Assembly (NCBI GenBank): GCA_038046085.1
Contig: JBBSWW010000010.1
Location: forward strand, 1 to 46,717
Length of the DNA stretch: 46,717 nucleotides
From: GW2011-AR18 sp038046085
GTDB lineage: Archaea; Nanobdellota; Nanobdellia; SCGC-AAA011-G17; GW2011-AR18
Reading direction: 5' to 3'
A program made the position numbers and the translations under genes. How positions within the stretch are numbered: the stretch's first letter is position 1; each line of letters starts with the position of its first letter. The notes beneath the pieces were generated by a model, which saw nothing but the letters and a program-made list of their open reading frames with translations, was not told where the DNA came from and did not search any database. Below are positions 5,968 through 14,170 of this stretch, one piece after another.

Positions 5968-6558
5968 TTATTTAAAAATGTTATGTATATCATTTTCTTC
6001 AAAAATATAATCAATAGCATTGCGATTAAATGGAACATCAAGTCTTAAACGGTTATGAGTCAAAATACCTGCCAAAACACCAGCAGCCAATCCAATAACA
6101 ACACTATTAGTACCTAAAGTTGTAAATGAACCAACAACTAATACTGATGCTAAAGGACCATTTTTAGGGAAATAATTTTGATTCCTAACCCTAAACAAAA
6201 AATCTGCCTTCAATGAATCCCTATCACCATCCAAATCTCCAGCAGGAAACTCACCAGTAGAGATTACTAATTTTTTATTCTCTCTTATAGTCCAGCAATC
6301 AACAAAATATTCACTGGTACTAGCTTTTTTAGTTCTAGTAAAAGCATTACTATAGGTATTGTTCCAATATTCTCTCCTGTTAAGAAATTGGTTGTTAAAA
6401 ATATTATTAGTCCAATAAAAATGTCTTTCTGCTTCTCCAAGCATAAAATCAGTAGTTAAAGGATTAAAATTGTATGTATAACCTGAACTAATTGCAAGAT
6501 CTTCCAGGGTATTTGGATCACTATTATCTAAAGCATCATAAAAAAATTTCTTATCCAT
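5968..6558 (-). CDS. Unrecognised protein with one or two hydrophobic segments
   Basis: A 196-residue protein that I do not recognise. Residues 1-130 are soluble and rich in Asn, Asp, Tyr and Phe, with the acidic motif AGDLDGDRDSLKADF near 105-120 that could bind a metal. A glycine-rich hydrophobic stretch (ASVLVVGSFTTLG, then VVIGLAAGVLAGIL) around 137-167 is probably membrane-spanning, and a charged tail follows. It sits 19 bases from the next gene in the probable operon with the nucleotidyltransferase, the haem membrane protein and the phosphatase. Confidence 0.6.
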   Translation of the reverse strand: MDKKFFYDALDNSDPNTLEDLAISSGYTYNFNPLTTDFMLGEAERHFYWTNNIFNNQFLNRREYWNNTYSNAFTRTKKASTSEYFVDCWTIRENKKLVISTGEFPAGDLDGDRDSLKADFLFRVRNQNYFPKNGPLASVLVVGSFTTLGTNSVVIGLAAGVLAGILTHNRLRLDVPFNRNAIDYIFEENDIHNIFK

Positions 6559-6588
6559 AAAAATATGACTATGAGAAAATTTAAAAGC

Positions 6589-7245
6589 TTATTTTATCAA
6601 GACTTTAATAACTTCAGGAAGATCTGCTTTCTCAAATTCACTAATATCCTTCTTATTATTAACAGGCTTCCAGAAACCAAGATGCTTAAACATCCTAAAA
6701 TTAATCTTAGGGAAAACATCATATTCAATGCTACCTTTATCTGGAAGATGTTTTAAGATATCAGATCTAATAAAAAAATACCATCCGCAATTAACCCAGT
6801 CATTAAGAACAGGTTTTTCAACAAATTTACCATAACCATCAACTTCTTTTATTAATCCAAAAGGGAGCATAGGATGAGCAACACAGACAGAATTTTCACT
6901 TAAGTTTTCTAAATCTTTAATATTAATATCAGTAATATCATCACAATTCAGTACTATAACTTTATCTGAACTAGACATTAGTAAAGCTTTCTTAATACCA
7001 CCAGCAGTACCTAAAGGTTCATTTTCAATACAGAATTTAATATTATTATCAGGATAATTAGAGTTAACAAAATCAATAATTTCTTGATAACGATGACCAA
7101 CTGAAATAATAATATTATCAACTTTATCTTTAAAATAATCAATCTGATAAAATAAAACAGGTTTACCTCTTACAGGAACCATAGGCTTAGGCAAGATATC
7201 TTCCATACGAGTACTTTTACCACCTGCTAAGATAACTACATCCAT
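6589..7245 (-). CDS. Sugar-phosphate nucleotidyltransferase
   Basis: A 218-residue enzyme of the NTP_transferase family, which couples a sugar 1-phosphate to an NTP and releases diphosphate. Diagnostic motifs are VILAGGKSTRM (4-14), PKPMVPVRGKPV (19-30), the base-contact region NEPLGTAGGIKKAL and the metal-binding NCDDIT. There is no C-terminal hexapeptide-repeat domain, so it is a short single-domain form like many GlmU/RmlA-like archaeal proteins. The exact sugar cannot be called. It probably feeds the glycan genes elsewhere in the window. Its promoter (BRE GGAAATC plus TTTATATAAC, about 7266-7282) faces away from the methylthiotransferase gene. Confidence 0.8.
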   Translation of the reverse strand: MDVVILAGGKSTRMEDILPKPMVPVRGKPVLFYQIDYFKDKVDNIIISVGHRYQEIIDFVNSNYPDNNIKFCIENEPLGTAGGIKKALLMSSSDKVIVLNCDDITDINIKDLENLSENSVCVAHPMLPFGLIKEVDGYGKFVEKPVLNDWVNCGWYFFIRSDILKHLPDKGSIEYDVFPKINFRMFKHLGFWKPVNNKKDISEFEKADLPEVIKVLIK

Positions 7246-7326
7246 AAACTTAATAGAAAAAGTTGTTATATAAAGATTTCCTTGATTAAACCAATATTTT
7301 AAAAATGTTACCTTATTAGCAATATA

Positions 7327-8445
7327 ATGGCAAGTGTAAATATATTACAATATGGTTGTACAGCAAATTATGATAATGGAAACATAATAGCAGGATTATT
7401 AATAGAGAATAATCATAGTATAGTAAACAATACAGAAGAAGCAGATGTAGTAATAGTAAATAGTTGTACAGTAAAAGGAAAAACAGCAGATAAGATCCAC
7501 CATAAAATCAGAGAATTAATAGAAGATGGGAAAAAATTAGTTGTTACAGGATGTATGCCATCTGCTGATAATAAATTATTAAAAGAGATAGCACCAAAAG
7601 CTGCATTAATTAGTACACAGAATATAACTGAAATAAACAATGTAATAAATAAATTATTAGAAGGGGAGAATTTAATATTAACAAATAAGAGAAAAGAGAT
7701 AAAACTAGGATTACCGAAATTAAATCCCGATAATAAGATAGCATCTATTCAGATCTCTGAAGGATGCACATCTAATTGCGGATTTTGTTCAACTAAGTTA
7801 GCAAAAGGAAACCTATTTTCATATCCAAAAGAAAAAATAATAGAAGAAGTAAAAAAATATGTAAATCAAGGATATAAAAGAATAAATTTGACTAGTACAG
7901 ATAATGGATGTTATGGAATAGACTTAGGATATAACTTAGTTGATTTATTAAAAGATGTAATAGAAATAGATGGAGATTTTAATGTAAGAGTTGGAATGTC
8001 AAACCCAGAACATGTTAAAAGATATTACAAAGAACTAGCTGAACTTTATAATAATGAAAAGATAATGAAATTCATCCATATACCAGTACAAGCTGGAAGT
8101 GATAAAGTATTACAAGAGATGAACAGAAAATATACAGTAAAAGAGTATAAAGAAATAGTAAATGAATTCAGAAAACAGATACCAGGAATAACAATAGCAA
8201 CTGATATCATAGTAGGATACCCAAGCGAGAGTGAAGAAGATTTCAAAGAAACTATTGAATTAGTAAAAGAAATAAAATTTGAAGTAATGAATATTAGTAA
8301 ATTTGCATCAAGGCCAAGAACAAAAGCAAGCAAAATGAAACAGCTAACAAGTGAGACAATAAAAGAGAGAAGTGTAGAAATAACAAAAGTATATCTAGAA
8401 ACAAAAGAAAACAAAGAAGATTTTATTGAAATGGAGATGATATGA
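7327..8445 (+). CDS. tRNA t6A37 methylthiotransferase (archaeal MtaB/CDKAL1-like), without TRAM domain
   Basis: This radical SAM enzyme converts t6A37 of tRNAs to its 2-methylthio form. The N-terminal MTTase domain has its three cluster cysteines C11 (QYGCTAN), C47 (NSCTVKG) and C76 (TGCMPSAD), with CTVKG typical of the archaeal/eukaryotic branch. The radical SAM CxxxCxxC is C147, C151 and C154 (GCTSNCGFC). At 372 residues it is shorter than usual and ends where the C-terminal TRAM RNA-binding domain would begin. The next gene starts in the stop codon (ATGA), so the two are translated together. Confidence 0.85.
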   Translation: MASVNILQYGCTANYDNGNIIAGLLIENNHSIVNNTEEADVVIVNSCTVKGKTADKIHHKIRELIEDGKKLVVTGCMPSADNKLLKEIAPKAALISTQNITEINNVINKLLEGENLILTNKRKEIKLGLPKLNPDNKIASIQISEGCTSNCGFCSTKLAKGNLFSYPKEKIIEEVKKYVNQGYKRINLTSTDNGCYGIDLGYNLVDLLKDVIEIDGDFNVRVGMSNPEHVKRYYKELAELYNNEKIMKFIHIPVQAGSDKVLQEMNRKYTVKEYKEIVNEFRKQIPGITIATDIIVGYPSESEEDFKETIELVKEIKFEVMNISKFASRPRTKASKMKQLTSETIKERSVEITKVYLETKENKEDFIEMEMI

Positions 8446-8828
8446 TACAAGTAAATTTCGAACAAGTTGTAAATGCACATATTCCTAATATAAAAATAGA
8501 AGAAGTAGGCTATATAGGCAGAAGAGTATATGTGATGTTAAGAATGCCAGATGATGTAATGCATTTTTACACATGTTTTGAACAAAAAGGTGCTCATGGA
8601 GATGTTGAACAAGAGAATATTGATGAAGATTGGATAAAAAGAATGTGGGAAAGATCAGGACTAGATACAAGACTCGAAGATTTAGAAAGATTAGATAATG
8701 GAAGAATATCAATAGCAAATGTAGCAAGAAGAATAAAACGTGGCGTAGGAAAAACACATTATATGACACGTTACAGTGTTAAACATAGAGAAGAGTATAC
8801 AACTGTAACTATAGAATCAAAAGATTAG
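8442..8828 (+). CDS. Unrecognised 128-residue protein coupled to the methylthiotransferase
   Basis: It starts with the ATG of an ATGA overlap with the methylthiotransferase stop. The N-terminal half is predicted beta-rich (QVNFEQVV, RRVYVMLRMP, HFYTCFEQ). An acidic centre and a basic helix (ANVARRIKRGVGKTHYMTRY) follow, then a final strand (YTTVTIES). It does not resemble a TRAM domain, although the methylthiotransferase lacks one. Translational coupling and the basic surface suggest a possible RNA-related partner role, but that is inference. It overlaps the convergent gene by 4 bases. Confidence 0.6.
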   Translation: MIQVNFEQVVNAHIPNIKIEEVGYIGRRVYVMLRMPDDVMHFYTCFEQKGAHGDVEQENIDEDWIKRMWERSGLDTRLEDLERLDNGRISIANVARRIKRGVGKTHYMTRYSVKHREEYTTVTIESKD

Positions 8829-9397
8829 AATCTTAAAACATAACCGTAAGGTGATTCAGAATTACCAGAAACAATAACTTTCTTATTTCTTAAAGGATAA
8901 GCATGATATAAACTTAAAACTTTAGAAGCTTTCTTAATAGAATTAAGATCATAACCAGAAACAACTAATACAGATGTTCTTTCATTATTGAATAACTGTA
9001 AAAGACCTTCACCTGATCTAAGACCTAATGAACAATCCTTAGACTGAGTGTAATAAGATATCAGTGAGTTAGTACAAGAGTCACCAATCAAGATAAGATT
9101 ATGTTCACCCTGAGGAATATCTGAAACAGTAACAATCTTAGGTTCAAATGTATCAGAAAGTTTTATACTGTTAATAATATTATTAGCTGCATCAAATTCA
9201 GCAATAGTATAACTATTAGGAAGAACAATATATAATGAATTATAATTATTATTCTTGATAAAAGGATAAGGATAATTAGCTAAAGTAATCTTATCACCTG
9301 TGTAAACAACATTACCAGTATAGAAACTACCAAAAGTAGATATAAAAACAAGAGCTAAAACTAAAAACACCCCAAAAAGAATATGCCTATCTTCCAT
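8825..9397 (-). CDS. Membrane-anchored S-layer-like domain protein
   Basis: The protein has 190 residues and one N-terminal transmembrane or signal segment (about 6-24, ILFGVFLVLALVFIST), so the rest should lie outside the cell. The outer part contains NLILIGDSCTNSL, then SKDCSLG, GEGLLQLF, VLVVSGYDL and ASKVLSLYHAYPL. This order (ILIG-x-C, paired Cys, G-x-x-x-I/L, VxGY, A-x-x-VL) resembles the conserved C-terminal domain of S-layer proteins in DPANN archaea. The two cysteines could form a disulphide. At this size it is an isolated domain, not a full S-layer protein, and could be a cell-surface accessory. No surface partner is adjacent. Confidence 0.55.
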   Translation of the reverse strand: MEDRHILFGVFLVLALVFISTFGSFYTGNVVYTGDKITLANYPYPFIKNNNYNSLYIVLPNSYTIAEFDAANNIINSIKLSDTFEPKIVTVSDIPQGEHNLILIGDSCTNSLISYYTQSKDCSLGLRSGEGLLQLFNNERTSVLVVSGYDLNSIKKASKVLSLYHAYPLRNKKVIVSGNSESPYGYVLRF

Positions 9398-9466
9398 AAT
9401 ATCTATATCAGGATGAAATTGTTATATAAATGTTACGTTCCTGTTGAAAAAGTCTTTTAGTGAATC

Positions 9467-9499
9467 TGAATATTATCTTGAAACCAATTGAATATTATC
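9467..9499. repeat. Direct repeat TGAATATTATC, two copies 22 bp apart
   Basis: TGAATATTATC occurs at 9467-9477 and 9489-9499, two helical turns apart. Both lie just upstream of the likely promoter (tttaatta, about 9504) of the gene starting at 9536. The position suits an activator or repressor dimer site; no regulator can be named. Confidence 0.4.
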
Positions 9500-9535
9500 A
9501 AAAGTTTAATTAATCTATAATAATGAGTTTATTTA

Positions 9536-10939
9536 ATGATATTGAATCTTTTTAAAAAAGCAGGTATAATACCCCAGATTCTTATTAGTATTAAAAAAAT
9601 TGGTTATTTCCCTGAAAAAGATGAAGAGAAACTTATATGGGTATCTACAAAATATAATGAACTATTCTTTGATGATTTCCACCCAAGTAGTTATAGCATT
9701 TTAGTCATTACATTAACTAAATATTTTAGTACACTTTATATTAAAAATGAAGAACAAAAAGAAAGATGTACAGCAATACTAAAAAATATAAATAATATCA
9801 AAGAGATATTGCCTGTTATGTTTCACCAAATACAAATTGATCAAGTTGAATTAAATATTCATGAATTAAACAATACCCTAAGACAACTATCTATCTTATT
9901 AGAAGAAGAACACATTTTTGAAGAAAATAATTACAAAACCGATAAAAAAATTGCATTACAAGTTATCAATGAACTTCCTGAAGTAATAAAAAAAGATTTA
10001 AAAGAGATTATTAAAACAAAAAGTTTAGGTAAATTATATACATTAATAACTGCTAACTTAAGAACTAAAGTTCCAAAGTATAAAACATTAGAAAACCTAA
10101 ATTTAGATTATTTATGCATAGTGCTAGAATTCATTTTAGAACATTTTTCTCATATATTTCAAGATAGAGAATCTTTACATAGTGTTCTGAGAGTTTCCAT
10201 AACAAGCGAATTAGTTATGATAATAGCAAATTTTAGATGTACATTAATTATACCAAGATTTACAATATGGTTATCATCACCAACAACTGATGAAGTTCTA
10301 AGACATGCATTAGCTGAATCTTTAATTGAACTTGGTTCAAGAAAAGAAATAATCCCAATATTAAGACAGTACAACCAGAGTTATAGAATAGCAGATATAT
10401 TATCATCTTTATCAACAGAAACTAGAGATCAAAGATTATATTCGGGAGTTGATGATGAAAAATTCTGGGATCAAAAAAGAAATATTGTGAGGAAAGACTT
10501 TAATAAAACAGGATCAGAAACAATATTGCTTGGAGGAAAACTAGCTGGAAAAGTAATAATCAGAGTAGTAAGTGAAAGAGCACTTCTTACATGGAAAAAA
10601 GCATTAGAATCAGAGATATGGAAAAAAGAAGGTTTTGATTATATACCAATAGAACCAATATTAACAAAAAATGGAAAGTTAAGAGCATATAAAACAGTAT
10701 ATGGCGAATACAGAGTCTATACTAAAGTATTAGGTCCGAACTTGGTAAGCTTTCTAACAAATCCAGAAAACCGAAAATATTCTAAAGAACTATATATTCT
10801 AAGAGGAAAAATAATAAGAGCACTTGAAGAAATAGAAATAAGCCACGGACATGATCATGAATTCAATTTCTGCATATCAAAAGAAGATGATGAGATAAAA
10901 CTCTATATGATAGACTTTGATCAATCAATAAGCAAATAA
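9536..10939 (+). CDS. Helical-repeat protein with a kinase-like C-terminal domain
   Basis: The 467-residue protein has a long helical N-terminal part (about 1-310) with HEAT-like paired helices; one stretch reads VLRHALAESLIELGSRKEI. The C-terminal part (about 320-467) resembles a protein-kinase/aminoglycoside-phosphotransferase fold. It has a glycine-containing strand pair (LLGGKLAGKVIIRVV), a Glu-bearing helix (ALESEIWKKEG), a catalytic-loop-like HGHDHEFNF near 440 and a metal-site-like YMIDFDQS near 459. The usual strand lysine appears replaced by Arg (VIIRVV), and the loop lacks the standard HRD Asp, although D443 is nearby. It may be an atypical kinase or a pseudokinase. It stands alone between oppositely oriented or distant neighbours. 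Confidence 0.5.
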   Translation: MILNLFKKAGIIPQILISIKKIGYFPEKDEEKLIWVSTKYNELFFDDFHPSSYSILVITLTKYFSTLYIKNEEQKERCTAILKNINNIKEILPVMFHQIQIDQVELNIHELNNTLRQLSILLEEEHIFEENNYKTDKKIALQVINELPEVIKKDLKEIIKTKSLGKLYTLITANLRTKVPKYKTLENLNLDYLCIVLEFILEHFSHIFQDRESLHSVLRVSITSELVMIIANFRCTLIIPRFTIWLSSPTTDEVLRHALAESLIELGSRKEIIPILRQYNQSYRIADILSSLSTETRDQRLYSGVDDEKFWDQKRNIVRKDFNKTGSETILLGGKLAGKVIIRVVSERALLTWKKALESEIWKKEGFDYIPIEPILTKNGKLRAYKTVYGEYRVYTKVLGPNLVSFLTNPENRKYSKELYILRGKIIRALEEIEISHGHDHEFNFCISKEDDEIKLYMIDFDQSISK

Positions 10940-10981
10940 TTAAATCATATATAAAAAAAAGTAAATTAAAAAAGAAAATAT

Positions 10982-11821
10982 TTATTGTGCTGTTCCGTTA
11001 GAATCCTTAAACTTCTTATGAGAAGGTTCGAAATCTTTCCAAGCAAGGTCAAACATATTCTCCAAAGCACCTGCAAAGAAAGGGGTATTAACCCAGACAC
11101 CTACATCATAAGTTGGATGGACATCATCATCATGCATCAACATGAATAATAAATCCTTACCATCAACAACACAGAAACGTGCATTCATATTGCCTGAATC
11201 CTTAACTTCTGCAACATTCTTAAGTTCCTTAATATGATTAGCTGCATCCTTAGATAATGGAGCTGCAATCCTGATGTTAACACCTTTCTTGTTAAGTTTC
11301 TGGAACAAAGGCTTCAAAGCTTCTGCTTTCCTGATGAAACCTTTAGAAGTTGTGCAGATAGTAACAGATTTTTCAGCATTCTTAACCATACTCTCTAACT
11401 GAGTGTACAGGTTATGCTTTCCTCTGATAGCACCTGAAAGATCTGTAGCATCAACAAATTCAATACCTTGCTTATGTAAAGTATCTAATTCCTTAAGAAC
11501 TTCAGAATTGTTAAGTTCTTTTAACTTAGTAATGTTATCATCAGCTTCTTCCTGAATCAGTTTCTTAACTCTTTCAACAACTTCAGTAGGTTCAACTGCT
11601 ATATACTTGATAGGCTTACCTAATTTCATAACAACAAAACCTTTCTTCTCTAAAGTTTCAAGAACATCATAAGCTCTAGATCTCGGAACATGTCCAATAT
11701 TAGATAATTCACCTGCAGTTGAGACTCCTCTGGATAATAATGCAGTCCAAATTCTTACTTCATATAAATTTAAATTAAAGTATCTCCTTAACTTGCTTAA
11801 AAGCTCTTCTTTGACAATCAT
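10982..11821 (-). CDS. TrmB-family transcriptional regulator
   Basis: A DNA-binding regulator of about 279 residues. The N-terminal winged helix reads LNLYEVRIWTALLSRGVSTAGELS, then VPRSRAYDVLETLEKKGFV, the TrmB family signature. A helical linker (EEADDNITKLKELNNSEVL) is followed by a phospholipase-D-like sensor domain (AEKSVTICTTSKGF ... VNIRIAAPLS ... ARFCVVDGKDLLFML). TrmB proteins sense sugars or other metabolites. I chose ATG 11821 because GGGAGGG lies 7 bases upstream; a GTG 7 codons earlier would put that site inside the gene. An inverted repeat, TAGTGAT/ATCACTA, flanks its promoter region and may be an autoregulatory operator. Confidence 0.8.
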   Translation of the reverse strand: MIVKEELLSKLRRYFNLNLYEVRIWTALLSRGVSTAGELSNIGHVPRSRAYDVLETLEKKGFVVMKLGKPIKYIAVEPTEVVERVKKLIQEEADDNITKLKELNNSEVLKELDTLHKQGIEFVDATDLSGAIRGKHNLYTQLESMVKNAEKSVTICTTSKGFIRKAEALKPLFQKLNKKGVNIRIAAPLSKDAANHIKELKNVAEVKDSGNMNARFCVVDGKDLLFMLMHDDDVHPTYDVGVWVNTPFFAGALENMFDLAWKDFEPSHKKFKDSNGTAQ

Positions 11822-11878
11822 CAAAAACCCTCCCAGGTTCACCCTCTTTTTTTAATCACAGGTGTTTTATACATTCAA

Positions 11879-11924
11879 TAGTGATAAAACTAATATTTAA
11901 ATGTTGTTGTAAAAAAAATCACTA
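11879..11924. promoter_or_regulatory. Inverted repeat TAGTGAT...ATCACTA upstream of the TrmB-like gene
   Basis: Exact 7-bp arms at 11879-11885 and 11918-11924 enclose an AT-rich segment with a TATA-like atttaaatatt on the minus strand. The site lies between the regulator gene and the 3' end of DNA ligase. It is a plausible operator for the neighbouring TrmB-like regulator. Confidence 0.4.
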
Positions 11925-11948
11925 GAGACTAGGTTATTGGTGACAAGA

Positions 11949-13742
11949 TTATTTATTTCTTCCTCTTTGTGCATCATAAGTTATCTTTATTTCATCAATA
12001 AAATTGATATCTGAAACTTTTTTGTCTATACGTAATGAAATAATTCTTGGAAATCTGAGAGAAAACCCTGAAGAGGAATCATTACTAGCTTGAATTTCTT
12101 CAAAAGCAACTTCAATAATAACTTGTGGCTTAACATTTACTGTTTTTCCTTCTGTTGAAATAATTAAAGGTTTCAATAAATTAGTAATTTCTTCAAAAGT
12201 TGTACCTTCCTCTTCTTTTTCCTTTAATCCGCTGCCAACTTTACCAATCTCCAAAAGATTTCCACTACTATCTTGACAGGCAACAGTAAAAGAAGTAAAC
12301 CAACCAGTTCTTTTACCTTCACCATGATCTGCTTTAACAATAACTAGATCCAAAGTATCTAAAATAGGTTTAATCTTAACACCATAACCAACTCTTGAAC
12401 CTGGTTTATACTCTCCAGATAAATTCTTAGCCATAATACCTTCATTGCCTAAAGATAAAGATTCTTCATAGAATTTCTTAGCTGTATCAATATCATCAGT
12501 GACTACTTGCTTAGCTGGCTGAATCTTTTCAGGGATATTAGGAACAATCTTTTCAATCATATTACGTCTTCTAACAAAAGGAGCACTAATCAAAGATTCA
12601 TTATTCAAAGAGATAATATCAAAAACATTAACCATAACAGGAACTTCCTTGACTAATTTCTCAATATCATATTTTCTCTTAATCCTTTGAGAGATATTCT
12701 GGAAAGACAACCATTTATGAGAAACAGGATCAATACCAATAATCTCAGCATCTAAAATAAAATTATCACCTTTAACAGTTTTTTTTATTAAATCAACAAC
12801 ATCAGGAAATTGTTTAGTAACGTTCTCTAATCTTCTAGTGTATAATAATATTTTACCATTATTGTTATGAATTTGTAACCTAAAACCATCATATTTGTAT
12901 TCTAAAGCTAAAGGTTTGCCTACTGTTTCAAAAGCTTCCTCAACTGACTTAACTTTCTGATAAAGCATTACATTTATAGGTTTACCAGCTTTTAGAGTGA
13001 TCTTTTCTAAAGCATTTATACCCTGTTCCTTAATTATTTTAAAAACTTCAGCAAAATCATTAGTTAAATCATAACCATGCTGCACTTTATCAACAAACAA
13101 ATCATATTCTTTACGATTATTATCAGGTAATTTGAATTCATTATTAGATTGTTCATAAGATAATCTTAGTTTATCAGAAAAGAAACACCAAACTATTGCA
13201 TCTCTTAAAGTACTATCTGCAGCACCAGTACGCATCTGTTCTAGAATTAGTCTAACAATAAACTTAGCTTCTAAAGGAGTAGCTGAAGTAAGTAATTCAC
13301 TGATTAACCCAACTTTTTTATTAACAGTACCATCACCTTCCAAATCAGCTAAATCTCTAATATTATTATAAACTAAATCAACAGTAAGCCTTACATTTTG
13401 TAAAGTAACTTGTTTCTTATTTTTAATAAGTTCAAAAGCAACTTCACCAAGATCACCTAATTTAGAGAATAAGTTAACAACAGTTTCTTTAGAATTACCA
13501 GTAGAAGTCTCTAGAGCTTTCATGACAATCTTATCTGAAACACCAATCTTTCTTTCATCCCAAGCTGGAAATACTTTGCCTCTTATTAGGTTAATAAAAA
13601 GTTCAGGATCATTCTCTTTAACAATATCCTTAAGAAGTTTAGTGATGATAAAAGTTTTTTCCAACCTTTTAGAGGTTTTTTCAAGCTCCTCAAAATATTC
13701 AGCAAGCTTTAGATAATCCATTAAAGAAATTGATTCTGTCAT
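11949..13742 (-). CDS. lig: ATP-dependent DNA ligase
   Basis: A full-length archaeal replicative DNA ligase of 597 residues (family about 550-610). It seals nicks through a ligase-AMP intermediate. The N-terminal DNA-binding domain (about 1-245) is followed by the adenylation domain, with motif I EYKYDGFR (adenylated lysine K283), then LDAEIIG (motif III-like), SLGNEGIMAKNL (motif IV) and GVKIKP (motif V). The OB-fold domain follows, with RFPRIISLRIDK near the C-terminus. Nothing is missing. It is a housekeeping gene for Okazaki fragment joining and repair, on the same strand as the TrmB-like regulator but separated from it by over 120 bases. Confidence 0.92.
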   Translation of the reverse strand: MTESISLMDYLKLAEYFEELEKTSKRLEKTFIITKLLKDIVKENDPELFINLIRGKVFPAWDERKIGVSDKIVMKALETSTGNSKETVVNLFSKLGDLGEVAFELIKNKKQVTLQNVRLTVDLVYNNIRDLADLEGDGTVNKKVGLISELLTSATPLEAKFIVRLILEQMRTGAADSTLRDAIVWCFFSDKLRLSYEQSNNEFKLPDNNRKEYDLFVDKVQHGYDLTNDFAEVFKIIKEQGINALEKITLKAGKPINVMLYQKVKSVEEAFETVGKPLALEYKYDGFRLQIHNNNGKILLYTRRLENVTKQFPDVVDLIKKTVKGDNFILDAEIIGIDPVSHKWLSFQNISQRIKRKYDIEKLVKEVPVMVNVFDIISLNNESLISAPFVRRRNMIEKIVPNIPEKIQPAKQVVTDDIDTAKKFYEESLSLGNEGIMAKNLSGEYKPGSRVGYGVKIKPILDTLDLVIVKADHGEGKRTGWFTSFTVACQDSSGNLLEIGKVGSGLKEKEEEGTTFEEITNLLKPLIISTEGKTVNVKPQVIIEVAFEEIQASNDSSSGFSLRFPRIISLRIDKKVSDINFIDEIKITYDAQRGRNK

Positions 13743-13906
13743 AGGATAAAAAGATTGCGGTAATCAAAGGAAAATAATATAAATAAGTAAAAAAATAATA
13801 ATTTAGGAGAAAAATTCTGACTATTTTCAAGAAATTCTATCATAGAGGGACAATTAGTACTAAAATAATCATAACTAACAAGAAGTATATTATTAAGGAA
13901 AATTAT

Positions 13907-13918
13907 ATTTATAAATAG
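13907..13918 (+). promoter_or_regulatory. TATA box upstream of the ftsZ leader
   Basis: ATTTATAAATAG is a near-consensus archaeal TATA box on the plus strand. It predicts a transcription start near 13936-13942, more than 200 bases before the ftsZ start codon. A second, weaker box (atattaaata, 14091-14100) lies nearer the gene. Confidence 0.5.
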
Positions 13919-13939
13919 AAACCTGTAGTATTATAATAT

Positions 13940-14070
13940 AAATTTAAGTTCAATTCATTAATGTTTTATTGGCGTAAAACATTTGGGCAATTGAAATGAA
14001 CTCTTTTTGGGCATGGTTAGTTAGACCAATATTAAATCCATTCAAACTTTGGCGAGTTAAAATGAATTCT
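13940..14070 (+). ncRNA. Candidate structured leader or small RNA upstream of ftsZ
   Basis: The 428-base gap between lig and ftsZ (13743-14170) has no gene, but it holds two hairpins with the same loop. Hairpin 1 has stem AATGTTTTA (13960-13968), loop TTGGCG (13969-13974) and stem TAAAACATT (13975-13983), extended by outer pairing of AGTTCA (13947-13952) with TGAACT (13997-14002). Hairpin 2 is AACT (14045-14048), TTGGCG and AGTT (14055-14058), with outer arms ATTCA/TGAAT. A small TGGT-tagttag-ACCA hairpin lies between them (14014-14028). A TATA box at 13907 places the start just before hairpin 1. It could be an independent RNA or the 5' leader of ftsZ. The rest of the gap (13743-13906) shows nothing I recognise. 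Confidence 0.45.
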
Positions 14071-14170
14071 AAGAGTAGATAGTGTGAACTATATTAAATA
14101 CTTTATGGTAGTCGAGCACATACTACTAAAATAGTACAAGGAAAAAAGAGGAGAATCGGGGGAGAAAAAA

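Noticed and set aside
8442..8828. The missing TRAM domain of the methylthiotransferase supplied as a split gene
   Set aside because: The glycine and strand pattern of TRAM is not visible in the 128 residues; I kept only the weaker idea of a partner protein.
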